Positions 25,061 through 35,365 of a stretch of 64,000 bases of DNA are shown here, in pieces. The notes under the pieces were generated by a model. It had not been told where the DNA came from. It saw nothing but the letters and a program-made list of their open reading frames with translations, and did not search any database. The translations under genes and the position numbers were made by a program. Origin of the DNA: Blautia_A ammoniilytica (GTDB lineage: Bacteria > Bacillota > Clostridia > Lachnospirales > Lachnospiraceae); the NCBI RefSeq assembly GCF_025566965.1, contig NZ_JAOQJL010000012.1, positions 1 through 64,000 on the forward strand. Reading direction: 5' to 3'. How positions within the stretch are numbered: position 1 is the stretch's first letter; each line of letters starts with the position of its first letter.

Positions 25061-26353
25061 ATGGAACATCAGGAGTGGGATGATCTGGGCGCAAAGATCC
25101 AGGACATTATTAACAGTGCAGTGAACGAGCAGGATTACCGAAAGCTCAGCAGGAATATTAATCAGACAGTAAATAAGGCTATTGATTCCGGCAGCGAGGC
25201 ATTAAAGGGTGTACTGAACGGTGCTTTCGGAGGCAGTCAGACGCAGGATTACCGGACAAATGAGAACCCGGAGCATAATGCCAGAGCCTATGAGACGCAT
25301 AAAGACCATGGATACCAGCAGCCGCCTTTTGGCAGATCTCAGGGGATCCCACCGAGAATGCACAAACAAAGCGGATATGGTTTATCCATGCCAGGGCTTT
25401 ACAGGAAGACCGGGGGTGAGCGCGCCAAAGGGATCCTGATGACTATTTTCGGCGGTGTTTTTACTGCCGGCTTTGGTGTTGCTTTTCTTGTAGCAGAAAT
25501 TGCGGCAGCAGCAGGAGCAGCAGTTACGATGAGCACTGCAGTGACCCTTGGTGCCTTTACCGCAGCTGGTGTAGTGCTTCTTAAGGAAGGATGCAGCCGG
25601 ATCGGCAGGGTTGGACGTTTCAACAAGTATATCCGTGCCCTTGGTCAGAGAACATACTGCAATTTTGACCAGCTGGCCAGGATCGCAGGCAAGCCTGTAA
25701 AATACGTAAAAAAAGACATTAAGAAGATGATCGGTAAAGGATGGTTCCTGGAAGGTCATGTGGATCAGCAGCAGACTTGTCTGATCACCAGCGATGAAAC
25801 TTATCAGCAGTATATACAGACCCAGCAGGCTCTTGAAGAGCGGGCAGCTTCAGCACGGAAGGAAGAAGAGAAGAAGGCGTCAGCCGGGGCAGTAAACGCC
25901 CAGGTGCAGGAAGTGCTTGATCGGGGGAATCAGTTTATTGACAAGATCCACAGGAGTAATGATGCTATCCCAGGAGAAGAAATATCAGTCAAGATCTCCC
26001 GTATGGAACTGATCGTCCGCAAGATTTTTGAGCGGGTGCAGGAACATCCGGAGGTGATCCCAGATCTGAAAAGGCTGATGGATTACTATCTTCCTACCAC
26101 AGTGAAGCTGCTGGATGCATATGAGGATATGGACAGCCAGCCTGTCCAGGGAGAGAATATCCAGAACTCCAAGTTTGAGATCGAGAAGACTATTGACACC
26201 CTGAATACAGCTTTTGAGAAGCTGTTGGATTCTATTTTTGAAGATACAGCCATGGATGTGTCCAGTGATATTTCCGTATTACATACGGTGTTGGCACAGG
26301 AAGGCCTGACAGAGGATGAATTTACAAAGATGCGGAAAAAAGATGCACTGTAA
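25061..26353 (+). CDS. XpaC-family protein (5-bromo-4-chloroindolyl phosphate hydrolysis family)
   Basis: About 430 residues. A polar N-terminal region is followed by two hydrophobic segments (around residues 127-175), then a helical, charged C-terminal half. The order xpaC-like then telA is characteristic of this family, which is named after a Bacillus gene tied to indolyl-phosphate hydrolysis; the actual role is unclear. The start is ATG at 25061, five bases after GGAGG, rather than the TTG at 25049. It is followed 100 bp later by telA. Confidence 0.7.
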   Translation: MEHQEWDDLGAKIQDIINSAVNEQDYRKLSRNINQTVNKAIDSGSEALKGVLNGAFGGSQTQDYRTNENPEHNARAYETHKDHGYQQPPFGRSQGIPPRMHKQSGYGLSMPGLYRKTGGERAKGILMTIFGGVFTAGFGVAFLVAEIAAAAGAAVTMSTAVTLGAFTAAGVVLLKEGCSRIGRVGRFNKYIRALGQRTYCNFDQLARIAGKPVKYVKKDIKKMIGKGWFLEGHVDQQQTCLITSDETYQQYIQTQQALEERAASARKEEEKKASAGAVNAQVQEVLDRGNQFIDKIHRSNDAIPGEEISVKISRMELIVRKIFERVQEHPEVIPDLKRLMDYYLPTTVKLLDAYEDMDSQPVQGENIQNSKFEIEKTIDTLNTAFEKLLDSIFEDTAMDVSSDISVLHTVLAQEGLTEDEFTKMRKKDAL

Positions 26354-26455
26354 TTATCTGGCAGGTAGTATCCGACCAAGAGTTTTGGCATGTTTTTTGC
26401 CGGAAGTCGGAGATATACAAGGCATTCAAAAAGTAAAAGGAAAGAGGAGAACGTA

Positions 26456-27607
26456 ATGGAAAAAGATTTTAAAGATTTTGAAACAGAAGCACCAACACTG
26501 ACACTGGAGCCGGATTTCGGACAGGAAGAGACACCGAAAGAGGAGAAAGAGCCTGCAGAAGCTGCAGTAAAGAAAGAGATGGAGGAGACGATTCTTACAC
26601 CGGAAGAACAAAAGCTGGTGGCTGATTTTGCAGCCAGGATCGATATTGAGAATACCAACCAGATCCTTCAGTATGGTGCAGGTACCCAGAAGAAGATGGC
26701 GGATTTTTCAGATGCAGCCCTTGCAAATGTAAAGACCCAGGAGTTGGGCGAAGCAGGAGATCTGATTGCAGAGGTAGTAGGAGAACTGCGTGATTTTGAC
26801 GCCACTGAGGAGAAAGGGATTTTCGGCTTTTTCAAGAAACAGAGCAATAAGATTGAGGCAATGAAGAACCGTTATGCCAAGGCAGAGGTGAATGTACAGA
26901 AGATCGTTGATTCCCTCCAGGAGCACCAGATCCGTCTTATGAAGGATTCTGCTATGCTGGATAAGATGTATCAGCAGAACCTGAACTATTATAAAGAGCT
27001 TACCATGTATATCCTGGCAGGTAAGAAGAAGCTGGAGGAAGTGCGGAACGGCCGGCTGTCACAGCTGGAAACCAAGGCTCAGATCAGCGGATCTGCCCAG
27101 GATGCCCAGGAAGCAAAGGATCTGGATAGTAAATGTAACCGGTTTGAGAAGAAGCTGCATGACCTGGAGCTTACAAGAACCATTTCAATGCAGACTGCAC
27201 CACAGATCCGTCTGGTACAAAATAACGATACCACTATGGTTGAGAAGATACAGACTACCATTGTAAATACCATTCCCTTATGGAAGAGCCAGATGGTGCT
27301 GGCACTTGGTATTGCCCATTCTACAGAAGCAGCAAATGCACAGCGGAAAGTGACAGACCTGACCAATGAGCTTTTGAAGAAGAATGCGGAAGCCCTTCAT
27401 ATGGCATCTGTGGAGACAGCAAAAGAATCTGAGCGCGGGATCGTTGATATAGAAACATTAAAGAAAACAAATGCAGATCTGATCCAGACTCTGGATGATG
27501 TGATGAGGATCCAGAAAGAAGGCAGGATCAAGCGTCAGCAGGCAGAGGTTGAGATGCAGCGTATGGAAGCAGAGCTTAAGAGCAAGCTTTTGGAGATCCG
27601 TAAGTAA
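26456..27607 (+). CDS. telA: Toxic anion resistance protein TelA family
   Basis: About 383 residues, soluble and rich in helices and coiled coil, with an acidic N-terminus (LTLEPDFGQEE). The central GAGTQKKMADFSD and the C-terminal IPLWKSQMVLALG segments match the TelA (tellurite/toxic anion resistance) family. Paired with the XpaC-like protein; both are linked in other Firmicutes to envelope stress, not only to tellurite. Start ATG 26456 after AAGAGGAGA; the frame is open further upstream without a ribosome site. Confidence 0.82.
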   Translation: MEKDFKDFETEAPTLTLEPDFGQEETPKEEKEPAEAAVKKEMEETILTPEEQKLVADFAARIDIENTNQILQYGAGTQKKMADFSDAALANVKTQELGEAGDLIAEVVGELRDFDATEEKGIFGFFKKQSNKIEAMKNRYAKAEVNVQKIVDSLQEHQIRLMKDSAMLDKMYQQNLNYYKELTMYILAGKKKLEEVRNGRLSQLETKAQISGSAQDAQEAKDLDSKCNRFEKKLHDLELTRTISMQTAPQIRLVQNNDTTMVEKIQTTIVNTIPLWKSQMVLALGIAHSTEAANAQRKVTDLTNELLKKNAEALHMASVETAKESERGIVDIETLKKTNADLIQTLDDVMRIQKEGRIKRQQAEVEMQRMEAELKSKLLEIRK

Positions 27608-27618
27608 TCATTCATTAT

Positions 27619-27662
27619 CCGGAAAGGGGTTGTGGCACATATATGCAGCAGCCCCTTTCTGG
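27619..27662 (+). terminator. Hairpin after telA
   Basis: The stem CCGGAAAGGGGTTG/CAGCCCCTTTCTGG (27619-27632 and 27649-27662) lies 12 bases after the telA stop. It has no T-tract, so it may be a weak terminator or a processing site. A second small hairpin (AAGCGGA-CTTG-TCCGCTT, 27714-27731) lies just before ispG. Confidence 0.45.
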
Positions 27663-27752
27663 ACGCACAAAGCGTAACAGGTTCCTCAAAAATTGAGAGG
27701 TCCTGGGAGTTTGAAGCGGACTTGTCCGCTTTGTTCAGAAAGGCAGATAAAA

Positions 27753-28814
27753 ATGAGCACATATAGAGAGCATACAAAAGTAATACAGATTGGGAACAGG
27801 AAGATCGGTGGAGGAAATCCTATACTGATCCAGTCCATGACCAATACCAAGACAGAAGATGTACAGGCAACCACAGCACAGATCCTTGCCCTGGAAAAAG
27901 CAGGATGTGATATTATCCGTTGTGCTGTACCTACTATGGAAGCTGCACTGGCATTAAAGGAGATCAAAAAACAGATCCATATCCCGTTGGTGGCAGATAT
28001 CCATTTTGACTACAGACTGGCCATTGCAGCTATGGAAAACGGTGCTGATAAGATCCGGATCAACCCGGGAAATATTGGAAGCGTCCAGAGGATCAAAGCA
28101 GTAGTAGATGTGGCAAAAGAGAGGAATATCCCCATCCGTGTAGGCGTAAACAGTGGTTCCCTGGAAAAGGATCTGGTAGAGAAATACCACGGGGTGACAG
28201 CAGAGGGGCTTGTGGAAAGCGCACTGGATAAGGTGCATATCATAGAAGATCTTGGATATGACAATCTGGTGATCAGTATTAAGTCATCAGATGTACAGAT
28301 GTGCGCCAGGGCTCATGAGCTGATCGTACAAAAGACCAGATATCCTTTGCATGTGGGGATCACAGAGGCAGGTACTCTTTATTCGGGAAATATCAAGTCA
28401 GCCATCGGACTTGGGATCATTTTATATCAGGGTATAGGAGATACGATACGTGTATCTCTCACAGGAGCACCTTTAGAAGAAGTGAAGTCGGCAAAGCGTA
28501 TCCTGAAGACGCTGGGTCTTAGAAAAGGCGGGGTGGAAGTAGTATCATGTCCTACCTGCGGACGTACCAGGATCGATTTGATCGGTCTTGCCAACCAGGT
28601 AGAGACTATGGTTCAGGATATTCCACTGGATATTAAAGTAGCAGTTATGGGCTGTGTGGTAAATGGCCCTGGAGAGGCCAAGGAAGCAGATATCGGTATT
28701 GCAGGCGGGGATGGTGTTGGACTCCTGATCAAAAAAGGAGAAGTTGTACGTAAGATACCGGAGAACCAGCTTCTGGCTGTTCTTCGGGAAGAGCTAATGA
28801 ATTGGAGTGAATAA
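27753..28814 (+). CDS. ispG: 4-hydroxy-3-methylbut-2-enyl diphosphate synthase
   Basis: About 353 residues. Sixth enzyme of the MEP isoprenoid pathway, converting MEcPP to HMBPP with a 4Fe-4S cluster. The N-terminal barrel (GGGNPILIQSMTNT) is followed by cluster cysteines in SCPTCGRT and GCVVNGPGEA. The ATG at 27753 starts the conserved region; an upstream extension of the frame runs through a hairpin. The stop overlaps the polC start by one base, a pairing seen in many clostridia. Confidence 0.95.
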   Translation: MSTYREHTKVIQIGNRKIGGGNPILIQSMTNTKTEDVQATTAQILALEKAGCDIIRCAVPTMEAALALKEIKKQIHIPLVADIHFDYRLAIAAMENGADKIRINPGNIGSVQRIKAVVDVAKERNIPIRVGVNSGSLEKDLVEKYHGVTAEGLVESALDKVHIIEDLGYDNLVISIKSSDVQMCARAHELIVQKTRYPLHVGITEAGTLYSGNIKSAIGLGIILYQGIGDTIRVSLTGAPLEEVKSAKRILKTLGLRKGGVEVVSCPTCGRTRIDLIGLANQVETMVQDIPLDIKVAVMGCVVNGPGEAKEADIGIAGGDGVGLLIKKGEVVRKIPENQLLAVLREELMNWSE

Positions 28815-31800
28815 TGGAAAAGTCTTTTTTTGATGTATTTCCAGGACTGAAATTAAAGACAGAGCTTCAGGCGCTGCTTGAGGATGTAATAGTCACAAAG
28901 GTATCCTGTAATGCTGGAAAGACACAGCTGCGAGTATACATTAAAAGCAGCCGCTGGATCCATAAGAAACATATTTTTGAGTTGGAAGAGCAGATCCAGA
29001 GACAGTGCTTCCCAGGGATTGTCATGGGTGTTACTTTGATCGAACGGTTCTATTTGTCAGAGCAGTACACTCCTGAGAATTTTATGGAGGTTTACCGTTC
29101 CAGCATGGAGCTTGAGCTTAAAAATTATAATATGCTGGAATACAATCTGTTCAAGCGGGCACAGATCACCTTTCCGGAAGCGGAAACGATGCAGCTGCAG
29201 CTGCCGGATTCTGTGATCGCCAGGGAAAAAAGTGAGATCCTGCTGGAGTATTTTCATAAGGTTTTTTGCGAACGGTGTGGTATGAACCTGAAAGCAGACA
29301 TTGATTTTATTGAGACAGGAGAAAGCAAATACCGTAAAAACGCAGCCCTGCAGATCCAGCAGGAGGTGGAGAATGTGCTTCGTCATGCCAAGCTGGATGA
29401 TGAGAAAACAAAAAGCGAAAGCCAGGAAAAGAAACAGACAGCTGATTCCGGCCAGGAAAAGGCCGCATCCGGTGAAACAACAAAAGGCAAAACCGTGCAG
29501 GCTCCTAAGGAGAAGAAGCCATTTGAGAAAAAAGGTAAATGGGGCGACCGTGGAAGCTATCGCAAGGATCCAAATCCGGATGTTATCTATGGAAGGGATG
29601 TGGAGAATGATCCTGTTCCTCTGGAATCCATTGTGGAAGTTGTGGGAGAGGTGACCATTCGTGGTCAGGTAATGGATGTGGAGGCAAGGGAGATCCGAAA
29701 TGAAAAGACCATTCTGATCTTCCCTGTGACGGATTTTACAGACTCCATCACTGTAAAAATGTTCCTGCGAAATGAACAGGTGCCGGAAGTAACAGAGCAT
29801 TTGAAAAAGGGAGCCTTTATTAAGCTGAAAGGTGTTACCACCATTGACCGTTTTGACAGTGAGCTGACCATTGGTTCTGTAAGTGGGATCAAGAAGATTG
29901 GAGATTTCCGCAGCACAAGGATGGATACAGCACCACAGAAAAGGGTGGAACTGCATTGTCATACCAAGATGAGTGATATGGACGGTGTTACCGAGGCCAA
30001 GGCACTGGTGAAACGGGCATATGAATGGGGACACCCGGCGATTGCCATTACGGATCATGGTGTAGTGCAGGCATTTCCTGAAGCAAATCATTGTTTTGAC
30101 AGCTGGGGCGGATGTGTACCCAAGGACTCGGATTTTAAAGTATTGTATGGCATGGAGGCCTATCTGGTAGATGACTTGAAAGGTATGGTTACAAATCCAA
30201 AGGGTCAGACTCTGGATGGACGTTTTGTTGTTTTTGATATAGAGACTACCGGATTTTCACCTCTTACCTGCAGAATCATAGAGATCGGTGCAGTGCTGGT
30301 AGAAGGAGGAAAGATCACAGACCGTTTTTCCACCTTTGTAAATCCGGAGGTGCCTATCCCATTTCGTATCGAGCAGCTTACCAGTATTAATGATGCAATG
30401 GTTATGGAAGCACCAAAGATCCAGGAAGTTCTGCCAAAATTTCTGGAATTTTGTGAGGGAGCTACCATGGTAGCCCATAATGCTGATTTTGATATGAGCT
30501 TTATTATTGAAAACTGCAACCGGCTGGGAATAGCCCATGATTTTACTTATGTGGATACAGTTGGCATGGCCAGGTTCCTTCTTCCTGCCTTGAACCGTTT
30601 CAAGCTGGATACTGTGGCAAAGGCAGCTGGCGTGTCTCTGGATCATCACCACAGAGCAGTGGATGATGCAGAGTGTACGGCACGTATTTTCGAGAAATTT
30701 GTGGAAATGTGCAGAGAAAGAGATATTTTTGATGTGGATCAGCTGAATGAACAAGGAAAGGTTTCTACAGACACCATCAAAAAGCTGCCCACTTATCATG
30801 CCGTGATCTTTATGCGTAATGAAACAGGCAGGATCAATCTGTACAAGCTGGTAAGCCAGTCCCATATCAAATATTTTAACCATAAGCCAAGAGTTCCCAA
30901 AAGTGTATTTGAAGCACACAGGGATGGACTGCTCATTGGAAGCGCCTGCGAGGCCGGTGAGCTTTACCAGGCATTGCTTCGGAATGCACCGGAGCCGGAG
31001 ATCGCAAGACTTGTGAATTTTTATGATTATCTGGAAATCCAGCCTTTGGGAAATAACTGGTTTATGATCGAGGATGAGAAGAATGATACCATCCACTCTA
31101 AGGAAGACTTGATCCAGATCAATAGGAAGATCGTTAAGCTGGGAGAGCAGTTTAATAAGCCGGTAGTGGCTACCTGTGATGTGCATTTTATGGATCCTCA
31201 GGATGAGATCTACAGACGGATCATCATGGCTGGCAATGGCTTTAAGGACGCAGACAATCAGGCACCTCTGTACCTTCGTACTACAGAGGAAATGCTGGAA
31301 GAATTTTCTTATCTTGGCAGCGAAAAGGCAGAAGAGGTGGTAATCACTAACACCAATAAGATCGCAGACATGATTGAGAAAATTTCCCCTATCCATCCGG
31401 ACAAATTTCCGCCTGTTATTGAAAATTCCGACAGGGATCTGAAGGATATATGTTTCAAGAAAGCTCACGAAATGTACGGGGAGACGCTGCCGGCCATTGT
31501 GGAGGATCGGCTGGAGAAAGAACTGCATTCTATTATTTCCAATGGATATGCGGTGATGTATATCATTGCACAGAAACTGGTATGGAAGTCCAATGAGGAT
31601 GGGTATCTGGTTGGTTCCCGTGGATCGGTTGGCTCCTCGCTTGCAGCCACTATGTCCGGTATCACAGAGGTCAATCCTCTGCCGCCCCATTACCTGTGCC
31701 CTAATCCGGAATGCAAATACAGTGATTTTGATTCTCCTGAAATCAAGGAATTTGCTGGAATGGCAGGCTGTGACATGCCGGACCGGATCTGCCCTAAGTG

Positions 31801-33319
31801 TGGTACAAAGATGACAAAACAGGGTTTTGATATTCCATTTGAAACATTCCTTGGATTCAAGGGAGACAAGGAGCCGGATATTGACCTGAACTTTTCCGGT
31901 GAATATCAGACAAATGCACATAAATATACAGAGGTGATTTTCGGAAAAGGCCAGACCTTTAAGGCCGGCACCATTGGTACCCTGGCTGATAAAACAGCGT
32001 TTGGTTATGTAAAGAATTATTTTGAAGAGCGAGGCCAGCATAAGCGGTACTGTGAGATCAATAGGATCGTGCAGGGCTGTACCGGAGTACGCCGTACCAC
32101 AGGACAGCATCCTGGAGGGATCATTGTTCTTCCAAAAGGCGAGGAGATTGAGAAATTTACACCTGTACAGTATCCGGCAAATGATTCCAGCAGTGGTTTT
32201 ATCACTACTCATTTTGATTATCACTCTATTGACGGTAATCTTCTGAAGCTGGATATACTGGGGCACGATGATCCTACCATGATCCGTATGCTGGAGGATC
32301 TGACAGGTCTTTCTGCCAGGAAGGTTCCGCTGGATGACAAGGCAGTGATGTCTTTGTTTGCCAGCACAGAGGCATTGAAGATCAAGCCAGAGGATATCGG
32401 AGGCTGTAAGCTGGGATGTCTGGGGATTCCTGAGTTTGGTACAGACTTTGCCATGCAGATGCTGATTGATACAAAACCAAAGTATTTCTCTGATCTTGTC
32501 CGTATTGCAGGACTATCTCACGGAACGGATGTGTGGCTTGGCAATGCACAGACCTTGATCGAAGAAGGAAAGGCCACTATTTCCACTGCTATCTGTACCA
32601 GGGATGATATTATGATCTATCTGATCGGACAGGGTGTGGAAAGCGGTCTGGCATTTACCATCATGGAAAGTGTACGTAAAGGAAAAGGCCTGCGTGATGA
32701 ATGGATCACAACCATGAAAGAGCACGGGGTTCCGGACTGGTATATCTGGTCCTGTAAAAAGATTAAGTACATGTTCCCAAAAGCCCATGCAGCAGCTTAC
32801 GTTATGATGGCTTACCGTATTGCCTGGTTTAAGGTTTTTCAGCCACTGGCTTACTATGCAGCTTACTTCAGTATTCGTGCCACATCATTTTCCTATGAAC
32901 TGATGTGTATGGGTAAAGAAAGACTGGAATACTATATGGCAGAGATCCGTAAGAAAGGGGATCTGGCTACCCAGAAGGAGCAGGCAACCCTGAAGGATAT
33001 GAGAATCGTACAGGAGATGTATGCAAGAGGATTTGACTTTGTTCCTATTGACCTTTACAAGGCAAAGGCCCACAGGTTTCAGATCATGGATCAGAAGCTG
33101 ATGCCTGCGCTGGATACCATTGACGGTTTGGGGGACAAGGCAGCAGACGCTGTTGTAGAAGCAGCAGCAAAAGGAAAGTTCCTGTCAAAGGATGATTTCC
33201 GTGACAGGACGAAGGTAAGTAAGACAGTGATCGATCTGATGGACGATCTGGGGTTATTTGGGGATATTCCTCAGTCCAACCAGATCTCACTGTTTGATTT
33301 CTCAAAAAATGCGGTGTAG
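28814..33319 (+). CDS. polC: DNA polymerase III PolC-type alpha subunit
   Basis: 1501 residues, slightly longer than the Bacillus protein. It is the replicative polymerase of low-GC Gram-positives. Domains in order: an N-terminal region with a lysine-rich linker (about 190-245), OB fold, PHP domain beginning at LHCHTKMSDMDG, an inserted 3'-5' exonuclease (VFDIETTGFSP, HNADFDMSF, HRAVDDAEC), PHP remainder, zinc-binding CPNPEC...CPKCG, and the polymerase core with PDIDLNFS. The start overlaps the ispG stop. The class III fructose-bisphosphatase gene follows 9 bp later. Confidence 0.97.
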   Translation: MEKSFFDVFPGLKLKTELQALLEDVIVTKVSCNAGKTQLRVYIKSSRWIHKKHIFELEEQIQRQCFPGIVMGVTLIERFYLSEQYTPENFMEVYRSSMELELKNYNMLEYNLFKRAQITFPEAETMQLQLPDSVIAREKSEILLEYFHKVFCERCGMNLKADIDFIETGESKYRKNAALQIQQEVENVLRHAKLDDEKTKSESQEKKQTADSGQEKAASGETTKGKTVQAPKEKKPFEKKGKWGDRGSYRKDPNPDVIYGRDVENDPVPLESIVEVVGEVTIRGQVMDVEAREIRNEKTILIFPVTDFTDSITVKMFLRNEQVPEVTEHLKKGAFIKLKGVTTIDRFDSELTIGSVSGIKKIGDFRSTRMDTAPQKRVELHCHTKMSDMDGVTEAKALVKRAYEWGHPAIAITDHGVVQAFPEANHCFDSWGGCVPKDSDFKVLYGMEAYLVDDLKGMVTNPKGQTLDGRFVVFDIETTGFSPLTCRIIEIGAVLVEGGKITDRFSTFVNPEVPIPFRIEQLTSINDAMVMEAPKIQEVLPKFLEFCEGATMVAHNADFDMSFIIENCNRLGIAHDFTYVDTVGMARFLLPALNRFKLDTVAKAAGVSLDHHHRAVDDAECTARIFEKFVEMCRERDIFDVDQLNEQGKVSTDTIKKLPTYHAVIFMRNETGRINLYKLVSQSHIKYFNHKPRVPKSVFEAHRDGLLIGSACEAGELYQALLRNAPEPEIARLVNFYDYLEIQPLGNNWFMIEDEKNDTIHSKEDLIQINRKIVKLGEQFNKPVVATCDVHFMDPQDEIYRRIIMAGNGFKDADNQAPLYLRTTEEMLEEFSYLGSEKAEEVVITNTNKIADMIEKISPIHPDKFPPVIENSDRDLKDICFKKAHEMYGETLPAIVEDRLEKELHSIISNGYAVMYIIAQKLVWKSNEDGYLVGSRGSVGSSLAATMSGITEVNPLPPHYLCPNPECKYSDFDSPEIKEFAGMAGCDMPDRICPKCGTKMTKQGFDIPFETFLGFKGDKEPDIDLNFSGEYQTNAHKYTEVIFGKGQTFKAGTIGTLADKTAFGYVKNYFEERGQHKRYCEINRIVQGCTGVRRTTGQHPGGIIVLPKGEEIEKFTPVQYPANDSSSGFITTHFDYHSIDGNLLKLDILGHDDPTMIRMLEDLTGLSARKVPLDDKAVMSLFASTEALKIKPEDIGGCKLGCLGIPEFGTDFAMQMLIDTKPKYFSDLVRIAGLSHGTDVWLGNAQTLIEEGKATISTAICTRDDIMIYLIGQGVESGLAFTIMESVRKGKGLRDEWITTMKEHGVPDWYIWSCKKIKYMFPKAHAAAYVMMAYRIAWFKVFQPLAYYAAYFSIRATSFSYELMCMGKERLEYYMAEIRKKGDLATQKEQATLKDMRIVQEMYARGFDFVPIDLYKAKAHRFQIMDQKLMPALDTIDGLGDKAADAVVEAAAKGKFLSKDDFRDRTKVSKTVIDLMDDLGLFGDIPQSNQISLFDFSKNAV

Positions 33320-33328
33320 GGAGGGACT

Positions 33329-35287
33329 ATGACCACAGAAGAATTGCGCTATCTGCAGCGGCTTGCAGAGCTTTATCCAACGATTGGGAAGGCGTCCACA
33401 GAGATCATCAATCTTCAGTCTATTCTGAACCTGCCGAAAGGTACAGAGCATTTTCTTTCTGATATTCATGGTGAATACCAGGCTTTTTCCCATGTGCTGA
33501 GAAATGGCTCAGGGGCAGTCCGTAAGAAGGTGGATGACGTGTTTGGCCATACCCTAAGCAATCAGGATAAACGATCACTGGCAACGCTGATTTATTATCC
33601 GAAAGAGAAGATTGAACTGGTAAAAAAACAGGAAGAGGATATGGAAAACTGGTATAAGATCACTTTATACCGTCTGATCGAGGTATGCAAAACAACAGCC
33701 TCCAAATATACAAGATCCAAAGTAAGAAAAGCCCTTCCTGCAGATTATGCTTATGTGATTGAAGAACTGATCACTGAAAAGGCAGAGGTTCTGGACAAGG
33801 AAGCCTATTATGATGCGATTGTAGAAACCATCATTCAGATCGGCAGGGCAGAGAACTTTATTATTGCTTTGTGCGAACTGATCCAAAGGCTGGTAGTGGA
33901 TCATTTGCATATCCTTGGAGATATTTATGACAGAGGACCTGGCCCCCATTTCATTATGGACCGATTGATGTCCTACCATTCCCTGGATATCCAGTGGGGG
34001 AACCATGATGTAGTATGGATGGGAGCTGCTGCAGGACAGCAGGCATGTATTGCCACTGTGATCCGTAATAGTGTCCGATATGGCAATCTGGATATTTTGG
34101 AGGATGGCTATGGGATTAACATGATGCCGCTGGCAGCCTTTGCAATGGAAGCATATAGGGATGATCCCTGCATAGCTTTTTCAGGGATTTCCAGTCCATC
34201 TAATTACAATGCAATGGAAAAAGAATATAGCCGGAAAATGCATAAGGCCATTGCAGTGATCCAGTTCAAGCTGGAGGGTCAGCTGATCATGAACCATCCG
34301 GACTTTGATATGGAGGATCGACTCCTGCTTCATCGGATCCATCCGGAAAAAGGAACGATTACACTTCCTGACGGAAAAGAATATCCACTTTTGGATAATT
34401 GTTTTCCCACTGTGGACTGGACGCATCCTTATCAGCTTACTAAAGAAGAACAAACAGTGATGGAACGGCTTACTTCCGGTTTTGTTAATTGTGCAAAGCT
34501 TCAACAGCATATGCGTTTTCTTCTTGACAAAGGAGGGCTTTATAGGGTATATAATGGGAATCTGCTGTTTCATGGAAGCATTCCATTAAATGAAGACGGA
34601 TCCTTTAAGAAAGTACAGATCTATGGGAACATATACAAAGGAAAAGCCCTTTATGATACCCTGGAATCCTATGCAAGACGGGCGTTTTATGAATTGGACG
34701 ATAAGGAACTGGAAAAAAGCAGGGATATACTGTGGTACATCTGGGCAGCACCTAATTCACCGCTTTTCGGAAAAGATAAGATGACTACTTTTGAACGGTA
34801 CTATATAGAAGATCCGGGAACTCATCAGGAGAATAAAAATGCTTATTACCGCCTTCTTGAGAATGAAAAAGTAGTTGATCATATTTTGGAAGAATTTGGA
34901 TTGGACGGGGCAGAGGGCAGGATCATTAACGGCCATGTACCTGTGCATCAGCTAGAGGGAGAGAATCCTGTGAAGTGTGGTGGGAAGGTGATCGTGATCG
35001 ATGGCGGTTTTTCCAAAGCTTATCGGAAAATTACGGGGATCGCCGGATATACCCTGATCTATAATTCCTATGGTCTGGCACTGACTGCCCATGAGCCTTT
35101 TACTTCTGCAGAGGATGCAGTGATCAGAGAACAGGACATTGTTTCAAACCGTGTGGCAGTTCATTATACTTCCAGACGGCGCCTGGTTGGGGATACAGAC
35201 AATGGAAAGGCACTGAAGGAGCGGATCAGTGAATTGAAATGGCTTCTGGAAGCCTACAGGAGAGGCATTATCAAAGAGAAAAAGTGA
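33329..35287 (+). CDS. fbp: Fructose-1,6-bisphosphatase, class III
   Basis: 652 residues, the size expected for the Firmicute class III enzyme. It dephosphorylates fructose 1,6-bisphosphate in gluconeogenesis. Metallophosphoesterase motifs are visible: LSDIHGEYQAF, LGDIYDRGPG, WGNHDVVWMG and NGHVPVH. A GGAGGG site precedes the ATG, nine bases after the polC stop, so it may be cotranscribed with ispG-polC. Confidence 0.95.
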   Translation: MTTEELRYLQRLAELYPTIGKASTEIINLQSILNLPKGTEHFLSDIHGEYQAFSHVLRNGSGAVRKKVDDVFGHTLSNQDKRSLATLIYYPKEKIELVKKQEEDMENWYKITLYRLIEVCKTTASKYTRSKVRKALPADYAYVIEELITEKAEVLDKEAYYDAIVETIIQIGRAENFIIALCELIQRLVVDHLHILGDIYDRGPGPHFIMDRLMSYHSLDIQWGNHDVVWMGAAAGQQACIATVIRNSVRYGNLDILEDGYGINMMPLAAFAMEAYRDDPCIAFSGISSPSNYNAMEKEYSRKMHKAIAVIQFKLEGQLIMNHPDFDMEDRLLLHRIHPEKGTITLPDGKEYPLLDNCFPTVDWTHPYQLTKEEQTVMERLTSGFVNCAKLQQHMRFLLDKGGLYRVYNGNLLFHGSIPLNEDGSFKKVQIYGNIYKGKALYDTLESYARRAFYELDDKELEKSRDILWYIWAAPNSPLFGKDKMTTFERYYIEDPGTHQENKNAYYRLLENEKVVDHILEEFGLDGAEGRIINGHVPVHQLEGENPVKCGGKVIVIDGGFSKAYRKITGIAGYTLIYNSYGLALTAHEPFTSAEDAVIREQDIVSNRVAVHYTSRRRLVGDTDNGKALKERISELKWLLEAYRRGIIKEKK

Positions 35288-35365
35288 CTGAACCATTAAA
35301 GGATCAGGCATTGGTTTCTATATAAAAGTCCATCAGGGCAAATAAAAACAGAGGAGAATCGAAAA

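Noticed and set aside
29057..30091. 344-codon minus-strand frame
   Set aside because: Antisense to the PHP/OB part of polC with cysteine- and histidine-rich low-complexity sequence; no family.
30257..32266. 669-codon open frame on the minus strand
   Set aside because: Lies wholly inside polC on the opposite strand and has no domain, ribosome site or promoter. It is a by-product of the codon pattern of polC.
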